Shown piece after piece: positions 26,806 to 35,375 of a stretch of 64,000 nucleotides of DNA. The DNA is from Streptoalloteichus hindustanus. GTDB lineage: Bacteria; Actinomycetota; Actinomycetes; Mycobacteriales; Pseudonocardiaceae. The notes beneath the pieces are model-generated. The model was not told the origin of the DNA. It worked only from the letters and a program-made list of their open reading frames with translations, and did no database searches. Within the stretch, counting starts at the first letter, position 1. Every line of letters starts with the position of its first letter. The DNA is taken from positions 372,001 to 436,000 of the forward strand of contig NZ_FQVN01000003.1 in assembly GCF_900129375.1 (NCBI RefSeq). The letters run 5' to 3'. Made by a program: the position numbers and the translations under genes.

Positions 26806-26914
26806 CAGCCCCCACCCGTCCCGGGGGGCGAGCCCCGCTCCAGCCTATCGACCCACGGCCGGCGGCGACACGAACACAGGAGTCGCTGTGGACAACCGAC
26901 AAGCCTGTGGACAA
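26806..26914 (+). repeat. intergenic repeat element, copy 2
   Basis: Block 26806-26850 matches 41 of 45 bases of 696-740. About 36 bases further lie two TGTGGACAA sites (26887-26895 and 26906-26914), 19 bases apart. Each is the complement of TTGTCCACA, the preferred actinobacterial DnaA box. Confidence 0.6.
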
Positions 26915-27054
26915 CTCCGTTCCCGAACGGAGGACAGCGAACAGGATCGACACCTCGGTGTGGTCCGCTGGAAGGTTGCCCACACCGGCGAGAACCCGAC
27001 ACCACAAGGGAAACGGCCCTCCGACAGTCGCCCCAGACGGTCGCCCCGGACAGA

Positions 27055-27103
27055 GGCCGCCGGTGTCGGCGTGACCACAAGGTCCACACCCACACCGGCG
27101 GCC
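27055..27103 (-). terminator. possible terminator after cobM
   Basis: Perfect 12-bp stem GGCCGCCGGTGT (27055-27066) with ACACCGGCGGCC (27092-27103) and a 25-base loop, about 50 bases past the cobM stop. The long loop and missing T-run make it a weak call. Confidence 0.4.
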
Positions 27104-27150
27104 TGACTGCCACGAGCTTCCAGCCGTCGACCAGAAGCGAGCCGGGACGG

Positions 27151-28839
27151 CTAGTTCGCGGAGGAAGCCCCGCGACCGCGCACCGCCCGACCGCCCTTCT
27201 TCGTCGCGCGGGCCTTCGCGGCCGGCGGCTCAGCCGGCTCCACGGCCGCCTCCGCAGCGGGCTCCTCGGCGACCTTCACCACGCGGCTGCGCACGGTCCT
27301 GGCCGTCGCGCCCTTCTTCCGCTCGCCCCTGGCCGCCTCGGCGGCCTCACCCGCGTTGGCGCGACGGGCTCGCGTGGCCGTCACCCGCGCCGTCACCCGC
27401 CCGGCCGAGCTGGTCGCGGCGGCGACCCGGCCGGCCGGCTTCGCGGCGGTCGCCTCCGCCTCGCCCGCGCCCGGCGGCTCCGGCGACACCTCATCGGCCA
27501 CCTCGGCCACCTCAACCCCCGAAGGGACCACCACGTCGTCCGCCGCGACGGCCGAAGGGGTCACGGACTCCGCGACCACCGACCCGGGCACGACAGCGGT
27601 CACCACGGCCTCGGTGTCCACAATGGACAGATCAGGCGCGCCCGGCGTTCCCTGCTTCGCCACGGCCTCGGCGGTCTCAACGACCTCGACCACCTCAGCC
27701 GTCCTGGCCACCCCAGCCGCCTGCGTCACCTGGGCAACCTCGGCCACCACCGGGGCCACCACCGGCTCGCCACCCTCGACCGCCGCGTCTTGGCCCACGT
27801 CGAACAACGTCCGCGGCTCCACCGCACGACGCGTGACCCGGGACCGAGCGGACCGCCCGCCGGTCCTGGCGTTCTCCTGCCAGTTCCGCACCGCCCACCA
27901 CGCGGTCTCCGCGTCCGGCTGCCCCGGGCGGGGCCGACCGGCCTCCGTCCGGCGCGGCTCGTCGTCCCGCCGGTCGCTGGTCGTCACCCGGCCCGTCGCC
28001 GACGTGCTCCGCCGCTGTCCCAACCGGCGCTGCGGTCGACGCGCGCCGGGATCGGCCTTGCGGTAGCCGGTCGCGCCGCCGGACTGGTACTGCCGCGAGC
28101 GCGAGCCGCCGGCGGCCATGGCCCTGCCGATCAGGAACAGCGTGTGCCGCCACAACTTGTGCGCCTTGACCGTCTCCTCCAGCTCGCCGAGCGTGGTGTG
28201 CAGCACCAGCTCGTCCGGCCAGGTCGCCTTGGAGGCGACGACGACGGGCGTGTCCTCGGCGCAGCCGCCGGCGCGCAGCTCCTCGACGAGCTGCGCGGTG
28301 CGCGCGGCGGACAGCGAGACCGCCAGGGTCGTGCCGTGCCGGGCGAGGTCGCGGACGCGCTCCTGGTCCGGCAGCGCGCCGCCGCCCTCCAGCCGGGTCA
28401 GCACGACCGACTGCGTGCCCTCCGCCGGGGTCAGCTCCCGGCCGACCGCCGCGGCCACCGCCGAGACCGGCGTCACGCCGGGCACGATCTCGACCTCCAG
28501 GCCGAGTCGGCGGCAGGCGTCGTGCTGGTCGCGCACCGCGCCCCACAGCGTCGGGTCGCCGGAGTGCAGCCGGACCACCCGGAGCCGGTCGCGGACCGCC
28601 CTGCGGTAGATCTCCAGGACGTCGTCCTCACCAACCCGGGAGGAGTCGACGATCTCGGCGTCCGGCCGGGCGTGCTCCCGGACGCACTCGGCCGCGACGT
28701 GGGCCGGGGACCACACCACGACGTCGGCCTCGGCGATGCGCCGGGCGGCACGCACCGTGACGAGGTCGGCGGCTCCGGGTCCCGCGCCGAGGAAGGAGAC
28801 CCGCCCGACGCGGGCGGTCGGCTCGTCGGCGTCGCTCAC
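27151..28839 (-). CDS. cobM: precorrin-4 C11-methyltransferase with long disordered tail
   Basis: Residues 1 to about 242 are a complete CobM/CbiF methyltransferase: VSFLGAGPGAADLVTVRAAR, LHSGDPTLWGA, VPGVTPVSAVAAAVGREL, ending LFLIGRAMA. It methylates C11 of precorrin-4. A further 320 residues follow that no CobM needs: first Arg/Gln-rich, then Val/Ala/Glu-rich repeats (VVEVVETAEAVA), then a Lys/Arg/Ala-rich basic end (ATKKGGRAVRGRG) reminiscent of histone H1-like tails. The frame is unbroken. Start GTG at 28839 with GGGGAG. The tail may be a fusion with, or remnant of, a nucleoid-type protein. Confidence 0.88.
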   Translation of the reverse strand: MSDADEPTARVGRVSFLGAGPGAADLVTVRAARRIAEADVVVWSPAHVAAECVREHARPDAEIVDSSRVGEDDVLEIYRRAVRDRLRVVRLHSGDPTLWGAVRDQHDACRRLGLEVEIVPGVTPVSAVAAAVGRELTPAEGTQSVVLTRLEGGGALPDQERVRDLARHGTTLAVSLSAARTAQLVEELRAGGCAEDTPVVVASKATWPDELVLHTTLGELEETVKAHKLWRHTLFLIGRAMAAGGSRSRQYQSGGATGYRKADPGARRPQRRLGQRRSTSATGRVTTSDRRDDEPRRTEAGRPRPGQPDAETAWWAVRNWQENARTGGRSARSRVTRRAVEPRTLFDVGQDAAVEGGEPVVAPVVAEVAQVTQAAGVARTAEVVEVVETAEAVAKQGTPGAPDLSIVDTEAVVTAVVPGSVVAESVTPSAVAADDVVVPSGVEVAEVADEVSPEPPGAGEAEATAAKPAGRVAAATSSAGRVTARVTATRARRANAGEAAEAARGERKKGATARTVRSRVVKVAEEPAAEAAVEPAEPPAAKARATKKGGRAVRGRGASSAN

Positions 28840-29396
28840 AACTGCTCCCCTCTCCCACGCCGGTGCGGGAGGACGACGGTGGACGGGTGGGGCACGGGGG
28901 CGCGGCTCGGGAACCGACGACGGAGAGCTCGGTGCGGACAGCGCGGCGACGCGTGGACGTCACGCCGAGGACCTGCGGTTTCCCGGTCCGGCGCCCCACC
29001 GCCGACGACCACGTCGCGGACCGCCGCGAGGCGCCGCCCGCCCCCATGTCGACCACGACCGTACCGCCCCTGGCGATCATCGTCCGCACCCCGGGCCCGC
29101 CTCCGCCGGACCGCTGTCGCGACGCGGCGCGGGACGGGTGCGCCACCCCACGAGCGCCGCTGCCTGCGGCGGCGCGCCTCCGATCATCCGCCGGCATGAT
29201 CACGTCGAAGCCGATCACGGACGGTGTTCGGGGACCGTCGTCCGGCGGACGCCCGACAGGTCCACTCGATCGGACGAATGTGCACTTCCTGCCTTGACAG
29301 GACAGTCCCGACGCGGAGCAGTCACTCCGGTCAGTGTCACGAAGCAGGGGGTCACGAAGCGGGGGGTCACGAAGCGGGGAGGTCAGGAAGCGGGGG
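28840..29396. other. long spacer between cobB and cobM
   Basis: About 560 bases, no convincing gene. A plus-strand frame at 28863-29297 is open but Pro/Arg-rich and unlike a protein. TTGACA occurs at 29294-29299. The end next to cobB is a 15-base tandem repeat (listed separately). No riboswitch core is seen. Confidence 0.4.
29336..29396. repeat. 15-base tandem repeat after cobB
   Basis: Four units of GTCACGAAGCGGGGG with small changes at 29336, 29351, 29366 and 29382 (one extra base before the last). They abut the cobB stop codon and a fifth partial unit enters the gene end. This is a possible slippage site with no known function. Confidence 0.8.
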
Positions 29397-30773
29397 TCAG
29401 GACGCTGAGCGCCAGGGAGCGGTGCGGGCGCACCGGGACACGAACCGGGCCACGGCCTCGGGGGCGCCAGCCGGGTGCGTGTGCAGGTACGAGGCGTGGA
29501 CGCCTCGCCAGACGAACCCCTCGGAAACCGCGTGACCCACGGCGCTCCGCCAGTGCCACGCGGGCGTCGCGCTCTGCCCGGGTTCGAGCACGGTCCGGTG
29601 GAACTCGTGGCCGCTGACCCGCGCACCGACGGGGTGCAACGCGGAGTCCGCTCCCGCGACCGCGTCCCGGTAGCCGAGCGTCAACCGCTCCGTCATGCGG
29701 CCCCGTGCGTCGAGCACCCCGCACATCGGCTGGCCGTCCAGCTCGGCGGCCAGGTAGAGCAGGCCCCCGCACTCGGCGTGGACCGGTCCCCCGGCCGCGG
29801 CGAACCGCGCCACCTCGGCCCGCAACGCGGCGTTGCCGGCGAGCTCGGCCGCGTGCTGCTCGGGAAATCCACCGGGCAGCACGAGACCGGAGGTCCGCTC
29901 GGGCAGCCGCTCGTCCCGCAGCGGGTCGACGACCACGACCTCGGCGCCGGCCGCCGTGAGCAGCTCGGCGTGCTCGGCGTAGCCGAAGGTGAACGCCGAG
30001 CCCCCGGCGACCGCGACGACCGGCCGGCCGGCCGTCGGCGTTCCCACCTCCAGCGCGGGGTCCCAGGCCGCACCGGGAAGCTCCGGCGCCGCCTCGGCCA
30101 GCCGGACCACCGCGTCCAGGTCGACCGCGGCCTCGACCAGGTCGGCCATGGCGGCCACCGCGCGGCGCGCGGCCGACCCGCCCTCGGCGGCGGTGACCAG
30201 GCCGAGGTGCCGGGAGGGCACCTCCAACGCGGCGTGCCGGCCGAGCACCCCGAGGACGGGCAGGCCGACCTCGTCGCACGCCTCGCGCAGCACCCGCTCG
30301 TGGTGCTCGGAGCCGACGCGGTTGAGCACCACCCCAGCCAGCCGCACGGCGGGGTCGAAGCCGCGGAAGCCGTGCAGCAGCGCGGCGAGGCTCCGGCTCT
30401 GCCCCCTGGCGTCGACGACCAGCACCACCGGCGCGGCGAGCAGCGTCGCGAGGTGGGCGGTGGAGGCGTACCCGCGGGTGCCCGAGCGGCCGTCGAACAG
30501 GCCCATCACGCCCTCGACCACCGCGAGGTCGGCGCCCGCGGCCCCGTGCGCGAACAGCGGGCCGACCCGGTCCTCCCCGACCAGCACCGGGTCGAGGTTG
30601 CGGCCGGGCCGGCCCGCCGCCAGCGCGTGGTAGCCGGGGTCGATGTAGTCCGGGCCGACCTTGAACGGCGCGACCGCACGGCCCCGCCGCCGCAACGCCG
30701 CCACCAGGCCGGTCGCGACGGTGGTCTTGCCGCTGCCCGACGCGGGCGCGGCGACCACCACCCGCGGGATCAC
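29397..30773 (-). CDS. cobB: cobyrinate (hydrogenobyrinate) a,c-diamide synthase
   Basis: Glutamine- and ATP-dependent amidotransferase of 458 residues that amidates the a and c side chains of the corrin ring. The N-terminal dethiobiotin-synthetase-like domain has APASGSGKTTVATGL (9-23) and FKVGPDYIDPGYH. The C-terminal class I glutaminase has VLPGGFPEQHA and the nucleophile in VHAECGGLLYLA (Cys335), with the His in VSGHEFH. The GTG start overlaps the cobO stop (GTGA). It is the third gene of the operon chelatase-cobO-cobB. Confidence 0.94.
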   Translation of the reverse strand: MIPRVVVAAPASGSGKTTVATGLVAALRRRGRAVAPFKVGPDYIDPGYHALAAGRPGRNLDPVLVGEDRVGPLFAHGAAGADLAVVEGVMGLFDGRSGTRGYASTAHLATLLAAPVVLVVDARGQSRSLAALLHGFRGFDPAVRLAGVVLNRVGSEHHERVLREACDEVGLPVLGVLGRHAALEVPSRHLGLVTAAEGGSAARRAVAAMADLVEAAVDLDAVVRLAEAAPELPGAAWDPALEVGTPTAGRPVVAVAGGSAFTFGYAEHAELLTAAGAEVVVVDPLRDERLPERTSGLVLPGGFPEQHAAELAGNAALRAEVARFAAAGGPVHAECGGLLYLAAELDGQPMCGVLDARGRMTERLTLGYRDAVAGADSALHPVGARVSGHEFHRTVLEPGQSATPAWHWRSAVGHAVSEGFVWRGVHASYLHTHPAGAPEAVARFVSRCARTAPWRSAS

Positions 30774-31384
30774 CACTCGATGCCCCTCTGCCCCTTCTGC
30801 CCGTTGTCCATCGGGTGCCTGACCTTGGTCATCTCCACCACCAGGTCGGCGGCGTCGACCAGGGCCTGCGGGGCGTCCCTGCCGGTGATCACGACGTGCT
30901 GGTGGCCGGGGCGGTCGCGCAGCGTCGCCACCACCTCGTCGACGTCCACCCAGCCCCACTTCAGCGGGTAGGTGAACTCGTCGAGCACGTAGAGGGTGTG
31001 CCGCTGCTCGGCGAGCCGGCGGGCGATCTCCCGCCAGCCCTCGCGGGCCGCGGCGGCGTGGTCCTCCTCGGTGCCCTGCTTGCGGGACCACGACCAGCCC
31101 TCGCCCATCTTGTGCCACTCCACCGGGCCGCCCTCGCCGGTGGCCTCGTGCAGCCGGCCCAGCGCGCGGAAGGCGTTCTCCTCGCCCACCTTCCACTTGG
31201 CGGACTTCACGAACTGGAACACGCCGATGTCCCAGCCCTGGTTCCAGCCCCGCAGGGCGAGGCCGAAGGCGGCGGTCGACTTGCCCTTCATCTGTCCGGT
31301 GTGCACCACGACCAGCGGTCGGTTGCGGCGCTGGCGGGTGGTCATCCCGTCGGCCGGCACCACGGTCGGTTTGCCCTGCGGCAT
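30770..31384 (-). CDS. cobO: cob(I)yrinic acid a,c-diamide adenosyltransferase
   Basis: Transfers the adenosyl group of ATP to cob(I)alamin-type corrinoids (CobA/BtuR/CobO family), 204 residues. The P-loop reads VHTGQMKGKSTAAFG (about 27-41), followed by FVKSAKWKVGEENAF, YVLDEFTYPLKWGW and the C-terminal VVEMTKVRHPMDNGQKGQ, all family landmarks. ATG at 31384 after GGAGGA. It is coupled to cobB by a 4-base overlap and lies 38 bases after the chelatase gene. Confidence 0.95.
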   Translation of the reverse strand: MPQGKPTVVPADGMTTRQRRNRPLVVVHTGQMKGKSTAAFGLALRGWNQGWDIGVFQFVKSAKWKVGEENAFRALGRLHEATGEGGPVEWHKMGEGWSWSRKQGTEEDHAAAAREGWREIARRLAEQRHTLYVLDEFTYPLKWGWVDVDEVVATLRDRPGHQHVVITGRDAPQALVDAADLVVEMTKVRHPMDNGQKGQRGIEW

Positions 31385-31422
31385 AAGAACGTCCTCCTCC
31401 ACGCGACGCGCGCGTCGTCGCC

Positions 31423-33537
31423 TCAGGCGGCCCTGACGGCCCGGACCACGCCGGCCACCTGCTCGGCCGACAACTGCTCCAACCGCACGCACGGCGCGCC
31501 GAGCGCGGCGGCCAGCCGGTCGGGCATGCCGAGCCGCACGTGCCCGTTCTCACAGTCCACGACCACCGCGGCCACGCCGTCGGCGGCCAGCAGCGCGCCG
31601 GCGCGGGTCGCGTCGGCCACCGGGTCGCCGCCGGCGACCGGCACGGTCGCCCTGCCGTCGGTGACCAGGACCAGCAGCGGACGGCGGCGCGGGTCGCGCA
31701 GCCGCTCGATCGTCAGCACCTTGCGCGCGGTCAGCAGACCGTCGGCCAGCGGCGTGCGCCCGCCGGTGCGCAGGTGGCGCAGGCGGGCGACGGCGGCGTC
31801 GACCGACGGGGTGGGCGGGAGCGCGACCTCGGCGCTCCTGCCGCGGAAGGTGACCAGGCCGACCTTGTCCCGGCGCTGGTAGGCGTCCCGGAGCAGGGAC
31901 AGCACGGCGCCGCTGACGGCGGACATGCGCTGGCGGGCGGCCATGGAGCCGGAGGCGTCGACGGCGAACAGCACGAGGTTGCCCTCGCGCCCCTCGCGCA
32001 CGGCCAGCCGGAGGTCGGCGGGGCGCAGCACCAGGCCGGAGCCCCGGCGTCCCCTGGCCGCCTGGTGCGGCGCGGCGGCGGCCAGCGTGCCCACCAGGTG
32101 CAGCCCGGAACCGTCCACAGTGGAGGAACGCACCACGCGGCCGGTGCGGGACCGGGCCCGGGATCGCCGACCCGGCGCGCCCTCGCCCACGCCGGGCACC
32201 TCCAGCAGGCGGGCCCGGAACGCCGGCGCGGGAACGGCCGGCGGCCGGTCCGCCGGCGCGCGGCCGTTGTCCGAACCGGACTCGCCGGGTTCGGCGGATC
32301 CCTTTCCGGAGTCCGGGGCCGAACCCTCCGGGGCCTGCCCCGGCTCCGGCGCGCCGCCGCCGTCCGGACCGGGGTCCGGCTGGTCGGGACCGCCGTCAGG
32401 GCCGTCCGGGCCGTCGTCGGGCCCACCCGGCGGCTCCGGGTCCTCGTCCGGCCCGTCCACTGTGTCTGCCTCGGACGTCTCGGGCATCTCGGACCGGGCG
32501 TCGCGCAGCGCCTGGCTGAGCTGCTCCTCGTCCAGCCCCGGCTCGTCGAACGGGTCCCGCCGGCGGCGGTGCGGCAGCGCGAGCCGCGCGGCCACCTCGA
32601 CGTCCACTTCGGACACCGCGTCCGCGCCGCGCCACGCGGCGTGCGCCATGGCCGTGCGGGCCACCACGAGGTCGGCGCGCATGCCGTCCACCTCGAACGC
32701 CGAGCACACCGAGGCGATGCGCCGCAGCTCCGCGTCCGGCAGCGCCACCGCGGCCAGCGCCCGGCGCGCGGCGGCGATCCGGCCGGCCAGCTCCGCGTCG
32801 GCCTCGGCCCACCCCGCGGCGAACCCCTCCGGGTCGGCCTCGTAGGCCAGCCGCCGGCGGATCACCTCGGTGCGGGTCGCGACGTCCCTGGACGCCGCCA
32901 CGTGCACGGTGAGCCCGAACCGGTCGAGCAGCTGCGGCCGCAGCTCGCCCTCCTCCGGGTTCATCGTGCCCACCAACAGGAACGACGCGGCGTGCGAGAC
33001 GGACACGCCCTCCCGCTCGACGTGCGCGCGGCCCATCGCGGCCGCGTCAAGCAACAGGTCGACCAGGTGGTCGTGCAGCAGGTTGACCTCGTCGACGTAG
33101 AGCACGCCGCGGTGCGCCGCGGCCAGCAGGCCGGGCTGGTAGGCCCGCACGCCCTCGGTCAGCGCGCGTTCCAGGTCCAGCGAGCCGACGAGGCGGTCCT
33201 CGGTCGCGCCCACCGGCAGCTCGACCAGCCGCGCCGGCCGGCGCTCGACGGCGTCGGCAGCGGCAGCGGCGTCGCCGTCGGCGAGCGCGTCCTCGGCGTG
33301 CGGGCCGTCCGGGCAGGCGGGGTCGGGACGGGCGGGGTCGCAGCCGAACCGGCAGCGGCGCACCACGGCGACACCGGGCAGCAGGGCGGCCAGCCCCCGC
33401 ACGATCGTCGACTTGGCGGTGCCCTTCTCACCCCGGACGAGCACACCGCCGATCCCGGGGTGCACGGCGGTCAGCAGCAACGCCAGACGGAGGTCGTCGT
33501 GCCCGACGACGGCGGAGAACGGGTAGCGGGCCGTCAC
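31423..33537 (-). CDS. ChlI/ChlD-type chelatase subunit (putative cobaltochelatase)
   Basis: AAA+ plus VWA fusion of 704 residues that would power metal insertion together with a CobN-like subunit (not in the window). The AAA+ part has Walker [10 protein letters not shown] (36-44), a Cys-containing insert [15 protein letters not shown], Walker [10 protein letters not shown] and [20 protein letters not shown] Pro/Gly/Asp-rich linker spans about 340-440. The VWA part has the MIDAS DASGSM at 527-532. The GTG at 33537 is fixed because an in-frame stop lies three codons upstream. It has no ribosome binding site of its own and overlaps a tiny upstream ORF. Confidence 0.88.
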   Translation of the reverse strand: MTARYPFSAVVGHDDLRLALLLTAVHPGIGGVLVRGEKGTAKSTIVRGLAALLPGVAVVRRCRFGCDPARPDPACPDGPHAEDALADGDAAAAADAVERRPARLVELPVGATEDRLVGSLDLERALTEGVRAYQPGLLAAAHRGVLYVDEVNLLHDHLVDLLLDAAAMGRAHVEREGVSVSHAASFLLVGTMNPEEGELRPQLLDRFGLTVHVAASRDVATRTEVIRRRLAYEADPEGFAAGWAEADAELAGRIAAARRALAAVALPDAELRRIASVCSAFEVDGMRADLVVARTAMAHAAWRGADAVSEVDVEVAARLALPHRRRRDPFDEPGLDEEQLSQALRDARSEMPETSEADTVDGPDEDPEPPGGPDDGPDGPDGGPDQPDPGPDGGGAPEPGQAPEGSAPDSGKGSAEPGESGSDNGRAPADRPPAVPAPAFRARLLEVPGVGEGAPGRRSRARSRTGRVVRSSTVDGSGLHLVGTLAAAAPHQAARGRRGSGLVLRPADLRLAVREGREGNLVLFAVDASGSMAARQRMSAVSGAVLSLLRDAYQRRDKVGLVTFRGRSAEVALPPTPSVDAAVARLRHLRTGGRTPLADGLLTARKVLTIERLRDPRRRPLLVLVTDGRATVPVAGGDPVADATRAGALLAADGVAAVVVDCENGHVRLGMPDRLAAALGAPCVRLEQLSAEQVAGVVRAVRAA

Positions 33538-33560
33538 GCGCGCTCACGGCACGGGGTCAT
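33534..33560 (-). CDS. 8-codon upstream ORF coupled to the chelatase gene
   Basis: ATG at 33560 (product MTPCRERA) with AAGGA 8 bases ahead. Its TGA at 33534-33536 overlaps the chelatase GTG as GTGA. The chelatase itself has no Shine-Dalgarno sequence, so ribosomes probably reach it by finishing this ORF. It lies just after the riboswitch, which could act by hiding the uORF site. Confidence 0.5.
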   Translation of the reverse strand: MTPCRERA

Positions 33561-33604
33561 GCCATCTGTCCTTCCTCGGGTGTCCTCGCCCGGTGGAGGT
33601 CCTG

Positions 33605-33760
33605 GCACGAGGGACGGAGTGTCCTGGCTCCCGGATCACCGCTCCCCTCCGGCCTTCCCGGGGCCTTGGCCCCGGTGGCGCACTCGGGAGGATCGCTCCC
33701 CGGTCACAGTGGCGGGACCGCGCCGGACTCGCACCGGCTTCCTCGCACACCCCTCGTTCG
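33605..33760 (-). promoter_or_regulatory. cobalamin riboswitch (upstream of chelatase-cobO-cobB)
   Basis: On the minus strand: GGTGCGAGTCCGGCGC, then CCGCCACTGTGACCGGGGAG (33696-33715), a G/C-rich arm, then AGCCAGGA (complement of 33622-33629, one change from AGTCAGGA). The core matches the copy at 14281-14300 exactly over 20 bases. It precedes the chelatase operon by about 70 bases. Confidence 0.92.
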
Positions 33761-33894
33761 GTCGGACCGGAATCGTCGCAGACGCCGACGGGCGCGACCA
33801 ACCCCGACGACGGTCGCCCACGTCACCTCCGCTCCCCTGCGTGATCTCGTCCGGGGATCACAACTCCGGGGCCGGGTTCGGTGTCGCCTCCGGA

Positions 33895-34533
33895 TCAGCC
33901 GGTCTCGGCCAGCGCCAGGGCGCCCCCGAGGCCGATCATGGTCAACCCGCTGGCGACGCGCTGGCGCACCCGCCACCGCGGGTCGCGGGCCATGCGCTGG
34001 CCGAGCGGGCCGGCGAAGGCGACCGCGAGGAGGTCGGCGAGCATGGCGGCGGCCACCACGACCACGCCGAGCACCGCGAAGACCAGCGGGGCCGGCCCGC
34101 GCTCCGGGTGCACGAAGTGCGGGATGAACGCGAGGAAGAACAGGGCGGTCTTCGGGTTGAGCACCTCGGTGAGCACACCCTGGAGGAAGGTGGCGCGGCC
34201 GCGCCGCCGCTCCCGCGCGTCGTCGAGCTCCGCCCGCGCGCCCTCGTCCCCGGCCAGCAACGCCCGCACGCCCAGGTAGAGGAGGTAGGCCGCCCCGACG
34301 AGCTTCACGACGGTGAACGCGGTGGCGGAGGTGGCGAGCAGCGCCGACAGGCCGGCGGCGGCCGCGACGACGTGGACGGTGGCGCCCACCGCGGTACCCA
34401 CCACCGAGCGGACGCCCTCGCGCCACCCGCCGCTGAGCGCCCGGGCGATCACGTAGAGCATTCCCGGGCCGGGGACCGCGGCGAAGACCAGGGTCGCGCT
34501 GAGGAAGACCAACCACTCGGCGGAGTCGGGCAT
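33895..34533 (-). CDS. LysE/RhtB family amino-acid exporter
   Basis: Membrane protein of 212 residues with about six helices, exporting amino acids or related compounds. It begins with the family pattern FLSATLVFAAVPGPGMLYVIARAL; GVLTEVLNPKTALFFLAFIPHFV in the middle is diagnostic. The substrate is unknown. The ATG at 34533 lies exactly 6 bases after TAGCGT (complement of 34540-34545), so the mRNA is probably leaderless. It is not linked to the cobalamin genes by overlap or shared signals. Confidence 0.9.
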   Translation of the reverse strand: MPDSAEWLVFLSATLVFAAVPGPGMLYVIARALSGGWREGVRSVVGTAVGATVHVVAAAAGLSALLATSATAFTVVKLVGAAYLLYLGVRALLAGDEGARAELDDARERRRGRATFLQGVLTEVLNPKTALFFLAFIPHFVHPERGPAPLVFAVLGVVVVAAAMLADLLAVAFAGPLGQRMARDPRWRVRQRVASGLTMIGLGGALALAETG

Positions 34534-34539
34534 GGCGGC

Positions 34540-34545
34540 ACGCTA
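34540..34545 (-). promoter_or_regulatory. leaderless -10 box for the LysE gene
   Basis: TAGCGT on the minus strand followed by 6 bases and the ATG at 34533; no ribosome binding site. Confidence 0.55.
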
Positions 34546-34722
34546 CCGATCAGCCGAAACCCCGTCATCTCCGTTCCGGTCGCCGGGAGCCCGGCTCCGG
34601 AAGCCCCGGCTCCGGGGAGTTCCAGGTTCAGGGAGTTCCGGCTGGGGGCACTGCCCCGGGAACGGCGACGGGCCCGCGCGACCGAGGTGCGCCCCGGCGC
34701 CGCGCGGACCCGCCACAAGTGA

Positions 34723-35370
34723 TCAGCCCTGCTGCTGGGCCTGGTGCGCCTGCTGGATGTGGCGGGCGATGGGCTCCGGGAGCTCGATCGGCAACGGCGT
34801 GCGCACCGGCAGCGGCTCCTGGCCCCGCACCACGACCGTCCCCCGGACGACGTCGCGCAGCAGCTCGGTCAGCTCCTCGGCGTGGTCCACCGGCCCGGCC
34901 GCGACGCCGCGCAGCAGCCAGCGCGGGCCGTCGACGCCGACGAACCGCAGCGCCACCTCCGGCGAGGAGGCGACCAGCTCGTCGTCCCACTCGCCGCTGA
35001 CCCGGGTCACCCGCGCGCCGTCCGACCGGAGCTGCTCGACCAGCTCCCGGCTGATCTCGCGCCACAGCCCGCTGCTGCGCGGCGCGGCGTAGGCGTTGAC
35101 CGTCAACCGGCCGATCTCGGTGACCACGTGCACCGCCCGCACCGGGCCCGCCGGGTCGACCTCGACCTGGAGCTGCGCGCCGTCGGGCACCGGGATCCGC
35201 ACCGAGCCGAGGTCGAGCCGCGACAGCTCGTCCTCCGGGGCCTCCGTCGCGTCGAACGGCCCGTCACCCGGCTCCCCGTTCCCGCCCGAAGCCGACCCAC
35301 CCGCCGCGGCCGCCTCGGCGGAGCCGTCCCCGCCGTCCTCGCCACGCCGTCGACGCCGCCATCCGAACAT
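34723..35370 (-). CDS. DUF3710 family protein (Rv2696c-like)
   Basis: Conserved actinobacterial protein of 215 residues and unknown function. A basic start MFGWRRRRRGEDGG is followed by a low-complexity Gly/Ala/Glu stretch to about 45, then the DUF3710 domain (RLDLGSVRIPVP, VHVVTEIGRLTVNAYAAP, WRLISREL-like LWREISRELVEQL, VDGPRWLLRGV). The start is 5 bases after the dut stop, so the two form an operon, as in Mycobacterium tuberculosis (Rv2697c-Rv2696c). Confidence 0.9.
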   Translation of the reverse strand: MFGWRRRRRGEDGGDGSAEAAAAGGSASGGNGEPGDGPFDATEAPEDELSRLDLGSVRIPVPDGAQLQVEVDPAGPVRAVHVVTEIGRLTVNAYAAPRSSGLWREISRELVEQLRSDGARVTRVSGEWDDELVASSPEVALRFVGVDGPRWLLRGVAAGPVDHAEELTELLRDVVRGTVVVRGQEPLPVRTPLPIELPEPIARHIQQAHQAQQQG

Positions 35371-35375
35371 GCCCT

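Larger units (their letters stand above)
26521..27150. other. long spacer between cobL and cobM
   Basis: 630 bases with no gene. Contents: the cobL promoter region, the 19-base palindrome ACTGTCCACAGAGGACAGT (26729-26747), copy 2 of the intergenic repeat element, two perfect TGTGGACAA sites and, near cobM, a 12-bp stem (27055-27066 with 27092-27103). No cobalamin riboswitch core is present, so cobL and cbiG-cobJ are not visibly under B12 control. Confidence 0.5.

Noticed and set aside
26521-27150. Chromosomal origin or partition site suggested by two TTGTCCACA boxes
   Set aside because: Only two boxes, no A/T-rich unwinding element and no dnaA/dnaN nearby; treated as a repeated element instead.
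28863-29297. Possible protein of 144 residues between cobB and cobM
   Set aside because: Pro/Arg/Ala-rich translation without domains; looks like chance opening in GC-rich DNA.
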